37,081 bases of DNA. Source: an uncultured Bacteroides sp. GTDB lineage: Bacteria; Bacteroidota; Bacteroidia; Bacteroidales; Bacteroidaceae. Positions 15,909 through 24,312 of the stretch are shown here, in pieces. Location of the stretch: contig USCT01000018.1 in the NCBI GenBank assembly GCA_900553185.1, positions 1-37,081 of the forward strand, read 5' to 3'. The position numbers were made by a program, and so were the translations under genes. A model generated the notes under the pieces. The model was not told the DNA's origin. It saw only the letters and a program-made list of their open reading frames with translations, and ran no database searches. How positions within the stretch are numbered: position 1 is the stretch's first letter; the number at the start of each line of letters is the position of its first letter.

Positions 15909-16940
15909 ATGATACAGATAGACAATGCGGACATAAAATCCATAGCTTTACATAAGGTGGGCAATAAATACAAGGATGAGCCTTTGGTGTTGTCCAGAAA
16001 CTTCATCAGTCCCGATGAGGCGACTAAGGAAATACTTTCAAGGTACTTTCTGTCCAAATTCGGTTTTACCGAGTTTTATTCGTTTTTTCATCAGGTAGAC
16101 ATTGGATACAATGAGGTATACGATCTGATCAGCGGAATTTTTGCAAAGGGAGCTGTCAGCATGGCCGATACCGTGAAGCTGGCAAAACACCTGTATGAAC
16201 AGAGCATACATCCTAAGACAAAAGGAGGGGAATTTTACATCGTATGTTTTGAAAACTGCATGGTTGATGGAGTAAAGACGGATGCCGTTGGCCTGTTCAA
16301 GTCGGAAAATAAAGACATCTTTCTGAAAGTGTATCCCAAAGAAGGGGTTTTCGAGATAGAAAGCGAGACCGGTATCAATATCAATAAACTGGATAAGGGA
16401 TGCCTGGTTTTCAATACGGAAGAAAAGGATGGATACTTGGTCGCCATTGTCGACAATACCAATAAAGGTGTCGAAGCGAAATACTGGACGGAGGATTTCC
16501 TGCAGGTACGTCCGCGGAAAGACAGCTTCAGCCAGACTCAGAATATGCTGTCACTCTGCAAGAGCTTTGTTGCCCAAATGCCCGATGAGAATGGAAAGCT
16601 GGAGAAGGCTACATACATGAACCGGAGTGTAGAGGCGTTAAGGGGAGAGGCGGTCAGCGTAGATGATTTTGCGGCGCAGGTGTTCGGAAATCCGAAACTG
16701 GTGTCGGAGTTCAAGCAATACAAGGAAACTTACCAGCGCGAGCGTGACATAGAAATAGACGATTCATTTGCGACGGATTCCAATGCCGTAAAACGGAAGG
16801 CTATGGGAACCATGACAACGATCAGACTCGATAAAAACTTTGATATTAATATTCATGGAGGCGAACAGTACATCGTACGTGGATATGACGAAGAAAGAAA
16901 AATGTACTACTATCAGTTGTTTTTCAAAGAAGAAAAATAG
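15909..16940 (+). CDS. Nucleoid-associated protein, YejK/NdpA family
   Basis: This 343-residue protein resembles the NdpA/YejK family (PF04245): an N-terminal IDNADIKSIALHKVGNK segment, then a domain with EFYIVCFENCMVDGVKTDAVGLFKSE and GCLVFNTEEKDGYLVAIVDNTN. Toward the C-terminus comes the AEYW-like KYWTEDFLQVRPRKDSF region. The proteins bind the nucleoid; their exact role is unclear. The start is set at MIQIDNAD, where the family normally begins. An ATG-less extension back to 15837 is possible but unlike the family. The gene lies between the two IS-like ends at 15341 and 17342, which suggests it may have arrived by transfer. The decayed ORF follows it. Confidence 0.82.
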   Translation: MIQIDNADIKSIALHKVGNKYKDEPLVLSRNFISPDEATKEILSRYFLSKFGFTEFYSFFHQVDIGYNEVYDLISGIFAKGAVSMADTVKLAKHLYEQSIHPKTKGGEFYIVCFENCMVDGVKTDAVGLFKSENKDIFLKVYPKEGVFEIESETGININKLDKGCLVFNTEEKDGYLVAIVDNTNKGVEAKYWTEDFLQVRPRKDSFSQTQNMLSLCKSFVAQMPDENGKLEKATYMNRSVEALRGEAVSVDDFAAQVFGNPKLVSEFKQYKETYQRERDIEIDDSFATDSNAVKRKAMGTMTTIRLDKNFDINIHGGEQYIVRGYDEERKMYYYQLFFKEEK

Positions 16941-17030
16941 GTCTTGTGGAGGCCGAATTTCCAGAACCGGATTTATTGCGGTTTTTCCGGCTTTTTGCTA
17001 ATTTTGCTGTCGAACCTAAAATATCAGAAC

Positions 17031-17345
17031 GATGAAAAATATCTTTTTCCCCATTATCTGGTCGGTAAGAATCCAATGTGACTGTGATGTATGAGAATTT
17101 ACATTTGTTGGTAGCCAATACGTATATGCCAGTCAGAAAGATCTGACGGGTATGAATCTGTACAGGGAATATAATTTCGATGATGAAGAAGGTTACTTTG
17201 GGGAGACTGTATACGGGAAAATGAAAATCTTATTCTGAGAGAATATGAGAAACATAATCTCCTGAAAAAGTTCTGGATTGTAACTTGTATATATAAAATG
17301 AGCCGCATTAATACCGAACTCTTTCTCAAAACGGATGATATTTAA
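17031..17345 (+). pseudogene. Decayed ORF, unknown family
   Basis: Protein-like sequence is spread over several plus-strand frames: MKNIFFPIIWSVRIQ, then VTVMYENLHLLVAN, then QKDLTGMNLYREYNFDDEEG and YFGETVYGKMKILF, then REYEKHNLLKKFWIV ending in FLKTDDI. Each piece ends at a stop or frameshift. The last stop codon overlaps the first bases of the IS-like end at 17342. I cannot name the ancestor. It could also be chance coding-like sequence. Confidence 0.4.
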
Positions 17346-17368
17346 CCCGTCCAACTTTTGTGGGCACT
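17342..17368 (-). repeat. IS-like terminal inverted repeat, right copy
   Basis: Read on the minus strand it begins AGTGCCCACAAAAGTTGGAC and ends GGGTTAA, matching the left copy at 15341-15371 in inverted orientation. About 2.03 kb separates the outer edges. Flanking bases do not form a target-site duplication. Confidence 0.55.
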
Positions 17369-17521
17369 TCAAACTTTGTTAAGGTAGTAGCACGGCTCAT
17401 TATTTTTATGTATTACAGGGTTGTCTGGTCTTAGGAAAAAAGTCCATTTTTTCTGAAAGTGGGTTTTGATATGTTCTTTTTAATGGTAAGGGATATAACT
17501 GTCTGTTAATGGAAAGAATAT

Positions 17522-20407
17522 CTATTTTGCTTGAAAAAAATTCAGGATTGCTTTCATGATGTGTGCACGTTCGGCAGTTCCCTGAATACTTTCGAAAGGA
17601 AAGCCGAGGGCAAATGTCCGATAGTTTCCACGGTAGGCAGTGCCTGCCGAATAGTTTCCGTCGTCGTAGGCAAAGACTGCAGATGAACCGCCTGCCGGCA
17701 GAAGACATTCCGGAGTAGGAACGGCGTAGCTTTGCGCATTGGCCGTACGTGGAATGGAAAAACGGATTCCCGTGCCGTTCAGTCCACCGGAACCTCCGGC
17801 AGGAAGGCTTCCTCCGGGCGTGAATTTCAGCAGGTCACGTAAGGCGGCACTGCTTTCGGATGTTCCGCTGGAGGTGTTCGAAATCAGGTATGAACCGCTG
17901 ATGAGTACTTTCCCGCCGTGTCCGCAATAATCGGTCAGTTTCCGGTTGATAGTAGTGGAGATGGACTTGTTGTCGCCCCCGTAAATCAAATCTACCATGA
18001 AGTAGTCGTCTGGATTCATTGAACTGCTTTCGAAGGCTTCATCGCTGCAGGAAACAAAGGAATATCGTCCGGCTGCCTGAATGGCTTTTCCATGGATGAA
18101 CGGATAGTCGAAGGTGTTGCCGGCTATCAGCATTCCTTCCAGACTGGAATCGCTGTATCCCAGCCCTTCGGCGCTTTCTATGCCTGCTTTCGAACGGTCG
18201 AAATTAAGCTGATAGCCACAGAATGCGGCCGACTGTTGGTAGGGAAGTCCCGGATGTTGCTGTAGATCGAATCCCTGACGGGTAGAGGTATTGATGGCTG
18301 CCGGTCCACAGGTGCGGTCGAAAGCATTTACAATGAGGACCGTACCTTTACTTCGTTTGGCCTGGCAGGCAGCCAGGATTTCGGATGGAAAGCTTTCACC
18401 GCCACGGTTGACAGCAGTTACCTTGAAACTGTATACCAGTCCCGGTTCTACATCTTCTACCGTATAGGCTGGGCGTTTTACGTATACTCCGTTATCCCAG
18501 CCACCGTAACCGATGCGGGTATAGACAATGTAGCCTTGTGGTGATGCACTGGGTTCCAGCACATCTTCTACGGGGGCCCAGCTCAGTTCGAACGTATGTT
18601 TTTTCTTCCCTTCCTTTACGGCGAAGCGGTTGACGGGAAGCGGCTGGACGGTGTAAGCGGTACCGTGCATATTGGCCAGGTATTTCAGAATGGATTTGTA
18701 GACCGATCGTCCTACTGTAAACTGGAACGTGGGATCGTAGCCCCAGGCCAGATCCATGAAATTCTGGTGAGAGAGTGATTCTACGATTACGGACGGGATA
18801 GCGGGAAGGCGTGTCTCACTGTAGTTACGGTTCCACAAGCTCCGGCGTGCCCATGGAATACCGAAACGGGCACTGATGTCCTGGCGCAGTCCGGTCAGTA
18901 CCATGTCGGCCAGGTCGCGAGATGCATAGCGGGAGATGCCACAGTTCAGTTTCCCGTCATTCGTACCAGTTGTATAGATTCCCAAGGTTCCCACCAGGTT
19001 GTCGTCTTTCTTGAATCCGGCGTCACTGTGGAAGGCCAGGGTAAGTTCGAACGGTACTTTCAGTCCGGGTTCTGAAGGATTGTACACGGATCCTCCACTC
19101 AGGTAATTGGTCATGAGTGAACGTGCGTTGATGTCGTCGTTGTAGTCGTTGGCACCGTTGCTTTTGCTGTAAACCGAATAAGGCATGCCGGCCCATTGTG
19201 CCCAATAGCGGGCACCTTCCAGGTAACGGGGCAGTCCGCTGGTGCTGTTGCCACGCACGATGTTTCCCATACCGCCTCCGAACCGTACCGCATCGGCAGA
19301 TACAACTCCCTTTTGCCGGCTCTCGTTGCTGAGTACCACCATACCGTAGTCGTTGGTACCTTTGTCGAATTCAAAAGTTCCCAAGTATACCCAGGTACCG
19401 CCCCCCATTTGCTGGTTGACTTTGAATTCGGTAACTCCTCCGTTGTGGAAAACCAGGTATTTGGCGTCAGTTACACTTTCCGGCAGGGTCTGGTAGCTGA
19501 CGTACACGGCATAGCGTCCTTTTTCAGGGATATTCGGAATCCATTCGGCAAAAGCTTTTTCCGGTTTGGTCTGTGTGGAGATGTATCGTGCCGTGCCGTC
19601 TGTGAATGGATTATTCCCGTCAGTGTAGGTCCGGTATTTTTGGGCGAATCCCGGTTTATTCGTCGACTGCCACTTGTACTTCTTGTAATTGATTTCGAGA
19701 TACTTGCTTCCCGGCGTACAGGTGTTGTTGTCTACGATGACTTCCTGACGTTGCCAGTCTCTTTCGCGGGGAGTAAATACTACGGCTCCGGCATTTTCCA
19801 GCATCGGAATCAGGTAAGGTACTACGATAGACTGGGTAAAGAGATCTTCGGTGGTACAGAACAGGCGCGGACGTTGCCAGATCCATTGCTTCCGGTCGTT
19901 TTTGTAATAGCGTCCGTGGCTCTGCCAGACGGAAAGATGTCGGTTTTGTAGTCCTCGGGTGATTTCGATGGGGCGGGAAAGATTGGTTACCCACGGGTCA
20001 CCTTTGTAGTCTGTTTTTCCATATTGCCGGGTTTTATCTTCTTTCCGTGTACGGAAGGCGTTTGGTACCAGATTTTCAATAGGCTGTCCGTCGGCGTAGA
20101 CCGTGAGTGCGTAGTAGTTGGCCGGACCGGGAAGCAATTGTTTCAGACTTCGATAGATAGCTGTGGTATTCTCTTCGGTGAATGGCTGGTAACCGAAGTT
20201 GCTGTTGGCGTAGATGTCCAGTTTCTTTTGTTCGTGATCTATAACAAACTTTTCGAGTCTGGATTTTCCGATGTTGGCATAACTCGTTTCGTAATTTGAG
20301 AAAAACTCATTAAGCCTTTTTTCTATATTCTTTTCAAGACTTTGTGCCTGCAGGCTGCCGGCAGCACCTGCCAGAAAAATAAAGAGTGTCAAGTAAAGTC
20401 GTTTCAT
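17522..20407 (-). CDS. Secreted N-acetylmuramoyl-L-alanine amidase-like protein with golvesin-type and fibronectin III domains
   Basis: This 961-residue protein has a clear signal peptide (LYLTLFIFLAGAAGSLQAQ). A split amidase_3-like zinc site is suggested by SVWQSHGRYY (His), LAFHSDAG (His) and PSVIVESLSHQN (Glu). Between the first two lies a golvesin C-terminal-like beta domain (about 255-380: PEKGRYAVYVSYQTLP, DAKYLVFHNGGVTEFKVNQ, VVSADAVRFGGG). A fibronectin III-like domain follows at about 600-690 (FELSWAPVEDVLEP, GLVYSFKVTAVNRGGES), then a C-terminal domain of about 270 residues. Such proteins are sometimes labelled xanthan lyase in databases, which I do not support. The likely role is peptidoglycan or cell-surface remodelling. 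A -7 box is present at 20429-20436. Confidence 0.82.
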   Translation of the reverse strand: MKRLYLTLFIFLAGAAGSLQAQSLEKNIEKRLNEFFSNYETSYANIGKSRLEKFVIDHEQKKLDIYANSNFGYQPFTEENTTAIYRSLKQLLPGPANYYALTVYADGQPIENLVPNAFRTRKEDKTRQYGKTDYKGDPWVTNLSRPIEITRGLQNRHLSVWQSHGRYYKNDRKQWIWQRPRLFCTTEDLFTQSIVVPYLIPMLENAGAVVFTPRERDWQRQEVIVDNNTCTPGSKYLEINYKKYKWQSTNKPGFAQKYRTYTDGNNPFTDGTARYISTQTKPEKAFAEWIPNIPEKGRYAVYVSYQTLPESVTDAKYLVFHNGGVTEFKVNQQMGGGTWVYLGTFEFDKGTNDYGMVVLSNESRQKGVVSADAVRFGGGMGNIVRGNSTSGLPRYLEGARYWAQWAGMPYSVYSKSNGANDYNDDINARSLMTNYLSGGSVYNPSEPGLKVPFELTLAFHSDAGFKKDDNLVGTLGIYTTGTNDGKLNCGISRYASRDLADMVLTGLRQDISARFGIPWARRSLWNRNYSETRLPAIPSVIVESLSHQNFMDLAWGYDPTFQFTVGRSVYKSILKYLANMHGTAYTVQPLPVNRFAVKEGKKKHTFELSWAPVEDVLEPSASPQGYIVYTRIGYGGWDNGVYVKRPAYTVEDVEPGLVYSFKVTAVNRGGESFPSEILAACQAKRSKGTVLIVNAFDRTCGPAAINTSTRQGFDLQQHPGLPYQQSAAFCGYQLNFDRSKAGIESAEGLGYSDSSLEGMLIAGNTFDYPFIHGKAIQAAGRYSFVSCSDEAFESSSMNPDDYFMVDLIYGGDNKSISTTINRKLTDYCGHGGKVLISGSYLISNTSSGTSESSAALRDLLKFTPGGSLPAGGSGGLNGTGIRFSIPRTANAQSYAVPTPECLLPAGGSSAVFAYDDGNYSAGTAYRGNYRTFALGFPFESIQGTAERAHIMKAILNFFQAK

Positions 20408-20428
20408 GGATGTTGCACGTTAGGGCGG

Positions 20429-20436
20429 TAAAGATA
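20429..20436 (-). promoter_or_regulatory. Bacteroidetes -7 box for the golvesin-domain amidase gene
   Basis: TATCTTTA on the minus strand, 21 bp upstream of the ATG. The last base deviates from TAnnTTTG. Confidence 0.45.
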
Positions 20437-20492
20437 CGAATATTCCACCTGTTCTGTTGTTTAGGAACTTTAAAAATCATTATCGCGTATAT

Positions 20493-20528
20493 GAAAAACG
20501 GCTGTTATTTTTTTCGAATAACAGCCGT
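20493..20528 (-). terminator. Rho-independent terminator after the acyltransferase gene
   Basis: ACGGCTGTTATT (20498-20509) pairs with AATAACAGCCGT (20517-20528) around a short loop. Read on the minus strand the hairpin is followed by TTTTTCAT. It lies 10 bp past the acyltransferase stop codon. Confidence 0.85.
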
Positions 20529-20537
20529 ACAGGTAAA

Positions 20538-21092
20538 TTATATATTGCCTATCACAAATTTTTCCGGGTGTTTCCCCTTAAAATCCTTAAAATATAATTT
20601 TATTTCCCGCATATCCTTGTCGATGTCTCCGGTAGGAGTGATATATCGGGTAGCGCTGATACATTTTCTCTGGTAATCAATGCCGATAAGTACGATCGGA
20701 AGTTTGGCCCCTAAAGCTATGTAGTAAAATCCTTTTTTCCATTCCGGATTGGCGGAACGAGTCCCTTCCGGGGTGATAGCCAAATGAAAGGTTTCTGACT
20801 GCTTGGCCTTTTCAATGAGTTGATCTACCATGGAGGTACGTTTGCTCCGGTGGACCGGAATTCCTCCCATGGCGCGGAATATGGGTCCCAGCGGAAAAAA
20901 GAACCATTCTTTCTTCATGAGAAATCCCGATTGTCGTCCCACAGCATTGATAAAAAGTTTGCCCAGAAACAGGTCCCAGTTACTGGTATGGGGAGCTGCA
21001 CAGATAATACATTTTTTAAAGTCGGGTACGGTTACCTCTGCTTTCCATCCCAGTATCCGATGATAAATAAAGCGACAGATCGATCGTATCAT
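20538..21092 (-). CDS. 1-acylglycerol-3-phosphate acyltransferase family protein (PlsC-like)
   Basis: This 184-residue acyltransferase of the PlsC superfamily carries the catalytic HxxxxD box as HTSNWD and the substrate motif PEGTRS. GGIPVHRSKRTSMVDQL between them is the usual block II. It is shorter than classical PlsC (about 240 residues) and belongs to the compact group common in Bacteroidetes. It probably transfers an acyl chain to lysophosphatidate or a related lipid at the inner membrane; the exact acceptor is not clear from sequence. Its start overlaps the stop of the upstream small gene by 4 bp, so they form an operon ending at the terminator at 20493-20528. Confidence 0.9.
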   Translation of the reverse strand: MIRSICRFIYHRILGWKAEVTVPDFKKCIICAAPHTSNWDLFLGKLFINAVGRQSGFLMKKEWFFFPLGPIFRAMGGIPVHRSKRTSMVDQLIEKAKQSETFHLAITPEGTRSANPEWKKGFYYIALGAKLPIVLIGIDYQRKCISATRYITPTGDIDKDMREIKLYFKDFKGKHPEKFVIGNI

Positions 21093-21361
21093 TTTTGGGT
21101 TAACTCTTGCAACTTTGCAAAAACTTCTGTTGTAGCGTTACTGAAATCTTCTTTCAGCTTTTTGTAGAACAGATTGACATTTCCCGGTTCGGTATGGTTG
21201 ATTCGTGTCAGTGCTTCCAGGCGTGCTACACGGACTTTCTTGATAAGTTCGTCGATGGTGTCTTGGTCTGAGGTTTTATAAGCTCCTGTATATATACATA
21301 ATCCAAGTGCCAAATCAGCGATGTAATTGATATTTTTCTTTAAGAATCTTCTACTTGCCAT
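21089..21361 (-). CDS. Small helical protein of unknown function
   Basis: This 90-residue protein appears all-helical: RRFLKKNINYIADLALGLCIY, then QDTIDELIKKVRVARLEALTRI, then NVNLFYKKLKEDFSNATTEVFAKLQELTQ. I recognise it only as a conserved type of Bacteroidales hypothetical protein. No signal peptide is seen. It overlaps the acyltransferase start by 4 bp and is the first gene of that two-gene operon. A -7 box TATCTTTA lies about 40 bp upstream. Confidence 0.8.
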   Translation of the reverse strand: MASRRFLKKNINYIADLALGLCIYTGAYKTSDQDTIDELIKKVRVARLEALTRINHTEPGNVNLFYKKLKEDFSNATTEVFAKLQELTQK

Positions 21362-21400
21362 AATTGTTTGAATTTAAGTTAGTAAAATAAGAATTTTGCG

Positions 21401-21408
21401 TAAAGATA
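21401..21408 (-). promoter_or_regulatory. Bacteroidetes -7 box for the small helical protein/acyltransferase operon
   Basis: TATCTTTA on the minus strand, 39 bp upstream of the start codon at 21361. Confidence 0.45.
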
Positions 21409-21604
21409 GCATTTTCGTGGAAATCTGTATTGTTTTTCGGAAATAATTTATTGAATATTTTATTTAAGGAGATTTTATTCGGCTCAATAGGAAGATTTGT
21501 CTGTCATTGTTAAATTTTTATGAGCTTAGGTTTTTATATTTCCGAAAAAAGAACGAAATTTGCAACACCGAGATTTATTATAACACCTTATATAATTATT
21601 TATT

Positions 21605-23248
21605 ATGACTAAAAGTGCATTACAAATTGCAAGAGCTGCCTATCAGCCAAAATTGCCGAAAGCATTGAAGGGCGCGGTAGTAGCTAAGGAAGGCGAACCG
21701 ACTCAGTCTGTAGCCGATCAGGAAGAAATCAAGAAACTGTTCCCGAACACTTACGGTATGCCGTTGATTCAGTTTGTAGAAGGCGAAGCAAAAGAGTTCG
21801 CTCCGATGAATGTCGGCGTAATCTTGTCTGGTGGACAGGCTCCTGGTGGTCACAACGTTATCTCTGGTTTGTTTGACGGTATCAAGAAACTGAATCCGGC
21901 CAACAAGCTGTACGGCTTTATCCTGGGTCCTGGCGGTTTGGTAGACCACAAATATATGGAACTGACATCTGATATTATCGATGAATACCGTAATACGGGT
22001 GGTTTCGATATTATCGGTTCAGGACGTACAAAACTGGAAAAAGAAGATCAGTTCGAAAAAGGTTATGAAATCTTGAAAGAGCTGGGAATCAAGGCTCTGG
22101 TAATTATCGGTGGTGATGACTCTAATACCAACGCTTGTGTATTGGCTGAATATTACGCAGCCAAGAATTACGGTATTCAGGTAATCGGCTGTCCGAAGAC
22201 TATCGACGGTGACCTGAAGAACGATATGATTGAAACTTCATTCGGTTTTGATACTGCCTGCAAGACTTACTCTGAAGTAATCGGTAACATCGAACGTGAC
22301 TGTAACTCTGCACGTAAATACTGGCACTTTATCAAACTGATGGGACGTTCTGCTTCTCATATCGCACTGGAATGTGCTTTGCAGACTCAGCCGAACATCT
22401 GTATCGTTTCTGAAGAGGTAGAAGCTAAGAACATGTCACTGGATGACATCGTAACTTACATCGCTCAGGTAGTAGCTGACCGTGCTGCTGACGGAAACAA
22501 CTTCGGTACAGTATTGATTCCGGAAGGCTTGATCGAGTTTATCCCGGCTATGAAGAATCTGATTGCCGAACTGAACGACTTCCTGGCTGTAAACGGCGAC
22601 GAATTCAATGCAATTCCTGCAAACGAACAGCGTGAATACATCATCAGCAAGTTGTCTGCAGACAATGCGGCTATTTATGCTTCTCTGCCGGAAGGCGTAG
22701 CTCGTCAGTTGTCTCTGGACCGTGACCCGCACGGAAACGTTCAGGTTTCTTTGATTGAAACTGAAAAGCTGTTGTCTGAAATGGTTGGTAAGAAACTGGC
22801 TGCCTGGAAGAAAGAAGGCAAGTATGTAGGCAAGTTTGCTGCTCAGCACCACTTCTTCGGTTACGAAGGACGTTGCGCCGCTCCGTCTAACTTTGATGCT
22901 GACTACTGCTATTCTTTGGGTTACACTGCTTCTATGTTGATTGCAAACGGTAAGACTGGTTATATGTCTTCTGTACGTAATACTACAGCTCCGGCTGCTG
23001 AATGGATTGCCGGTGGTGTACCTATTACCATGATGATGAACATGGAACGTCGTCACGGCGAAATGAAACCGGTTATTCAGAAAGCTTTGGTAAAACTGGA
23101 TGGTGCTCCATTTAAAGCATTCGCTGCTCAGCGTGCTACTTGGGCTAAGGAAACTTCTTACGTATATCCGGGTCCTATCCAGTATTTTGGTCCGTCTGAA
23201 GTTTGCGATGAGCCGACAAAGACTCTGCAGTTGGAACAGGCTAAATAA
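21605..23248 (+). CDS. pfp: Diphosphate-fructose-6-phosphate 1-phosphotransferase (PPi-dependent phosphofructokinase)
   Basis: This enzyme reversibly phosphorylates fructose 6-phosphate using pyrophosphate in place of ATP. The 547 residues fit the long PPi-PFK group. Diagnostic features are GGDDSNTNA, where Asp replaces the Gly of ATP enzymes, and PKTIDGDLKND with the catalytic aspartate. LMGRSASHIALECALQ and the GGQAPGGHNVISGLFDG phosphate loop are also present. Codon use is strongly biased and the protein is likely abundant. It has a terminator at 23286-23335. The upstream 240 bp is AT-rich and presumably carries its promoter, but no clean TAnnTTTG was found. Confidence 0.96.
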   Translation: MTKSALQIARAAYQPKLPKALKGAVVAKEGEPTQSVADQEEIKKLFPNTYGMPLIQFVEGEAKEFAPMNVGVILSGGQAPGGHNVISGLFDGIKKLNPANKLYGFILGPGGLVDHKYMELTSDIIDEYRNTGGFDIIGSGRTKLEKEDQFEKGYEILKELGIKALVIIGGDDSNTNACVLAEYYAAKNYGIQVIGCPKTIDGDLKNDMIETSFGFDTACKTYSEVIGNIERDCNSARKYWHFIKLMGRSASHIALECALQTQPNICIVSEEVEAKNMSLDDIVTYIAQVVADRAADGNNFGTVLIPEGLIEFIPAMKNLIAELNDFLAVNGDEFNAIPANEQREYIISKLSADNAAIYASLPEGVARQLSLDRDPHGNVQVSLIETEKLLSEMVGKKLAAWKKEGKYVGKFAAQHHFFGYEGRCAAPSNFDADYCYSLGYTASMLIANGKTGYMSSVRNTTAPAAEWIAGGVPITMMMNMERRHGEMKPVIQKALVKLDGAPFKAFAAQRATWAKETSYVYPGPIQYFGPSEVCDEPTKTLQLEQAK

Positions 23249-23285
23249 TTAAAGAGCGTTATTTTGTAATAACTTGAATGTACAT

Positions 23286-23335
23286 ATTCACCACAGGTTG
23301 CTCCGGAAGGGGAAACTCTGTGGTGAATTTTTTTG
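23286..23335 (+). terminator. Rho-independent terminator after pfp
   Basis: ATTCACCACA (23286-23295) pairs with TGTGGTGAAT (23319-23328) and is followed by an unbroken T-run. It lies 37 bp after the pfp stop codon and just before the lysozyme gene. Confidence 0.88.
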
Positions 23336-23362
23336 AATCTTGATATAATAAACGGAGATACT

Positions 23363-24286
23363 ATGGCAAAAGAATCGCCCGTTCTGATAGCAAATGGGGT
23401 AAACAAGTCTGTTACTGCTTCCAGACGGAAACGTACGACTTCCACTAATTCTTCTTCTCGTTCACGGCAAAAAAAAAGAGTCCCCAAGGGGAAGAATCCG
23501 AAGAAGAAATTTCGTCTTCCGGCATGGTTGCGCTGGATACTGGGCGGAGTGACGGCCATAGCTTTTCTTGCTGTTTTTTATTATTTTTTCATCCGTCCGT
23601 ATGCTTATCGCTGGAAACCTTGTTACGGTCAGAAAGCTTATGGCGTATGCCTTCCATACGGGTTTGAGGTACATGGTTTTGATGTGTCTCATCATCAGGG
23701 GAAAATCAACTGGAATGAACTGGTCAAGACACAGTATACACCTTTTCCTATCCGGTTTGTTTTCTTAAAGGCTTCGGAAGGAGGCGATTTCAGCGATACA
23801 ACTTTTGCCTATAACTTTGCTGAAGCGCGCAGTCATGGTTTTATCCGTGGCGCTTATCATTACTATAATCCGAAAACGGACGCAGGGCGTCAGGCTGATT
23901 TCTTTATCCGTTCAGTGAAGCTGGAGCCGGGAGATCTGCCTCCGGTGCTGGACATTGAAACTCGTAGCGACGATATGGATAAATTGCGTCGGGATCTGCT
24001 GGTCTGGTTGCATCGGATAGAAACTTATTATCATGTAAAACCCATACTTTATACTTCCTATAAGTACAAGACTCACTATTTGAATGATTCCATATTCAAT
24101 ACGTATCCGTATTGGATAGCCCACTATTATGTAGATTCGGTAGAATATAAAGGTCCCTGGAAATTCTGGCAGCATACGGATGTAGGTACGTTGCCGGGAA
24201 TTCGTGAGCGGGTGGATCTGAATGTATTCAACGGGTCGTTGGAGGAATTGCGGAAGATGACAATCCCAGCCGATACTGAAAAATAG
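23363..24286 (+). CDS. Glycoside hydrolase family 25 lysozyme, membrane-anchored
   Basis: This 307-residue protein has a basic, Ser/Thr/Lys-rich cytoplasmic N-terminus (about 1-52), a membrane segment at 55-77 (WLRWILGGVTAIAFLAVFYYFFI) and a GH25 domain. GH25 enzymes cut the beta-1,4 bond between MurNAc and GlcNAc in peptidoglycan. Conserved residues are visible in HGFDVSHHQGKINW (D107), LPPVLDIETRS (catalytic Asp/Glu pair), ILYTSYKY and KFWQHTDVG. The start is the ATG at 23363, preceded by a good ribosome binding site (GGAGATACT). A TTG at 23333 is in frame but lies in the pfp terminator. It probably acts on the periplasmic cell wall. Confidence 0.93.
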   Translation: MAKESPVLIANGVNKSVTASRRKRTTSTNSSSRSRQKKRVPKGKNPKKKFRLPAWLRWILGGVTAIAFLAVFYYFFIRPYAYRWKPCYGQKAYGVCLPYGFEVHGFDVSHHQGKINWNELVKTQYTPFPIRFVFLKASEGGDFSDTTFAYNFAEARSHGFIRGAYHYYNPKTDAGRQADFFIRSVKLEPGDLPPVLDIETRSDDMDKLRRDLLVWLHRIETYYHVKPILYTSYKYKTHYLNDSIFNTYPYWIAHYYVDSVEYKGPWKFWQHTDVGTLPGIRERVDLNVFNGSLEELRKMTIPADTEK

Positions 24287-24312
24287 TTTCTTTTGTTCTC
24301 TTTTCGTGTCGC

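Larger units (their letters stand above)
16941..17521. other. Gene-poor stretch with a decayed ORF and an IS-like end
   Basis: No intact gene is present. 17031-17345 holds remnants of a coding sequence in several plus-strand frames, 17342-17368 is the right IS-like end, and about 150 bp of AT-rich sequence follows before the end of the amidase gene. Confidence 0.6.

Noticed and set aside
15341..17368. Complete insertion sequence or composite transposon
   Set aside because: There is no transposase reading frame between the inverted ends and no target-site duplication outside them.
17522..20407. Xanthan lyase as the function of the golvesin-domain protein
   Set aside because: The readable motifs fit an amidase_3-type zinc site and golvesin/fibronectin domains; no polysaccharide lyase motif is visible.
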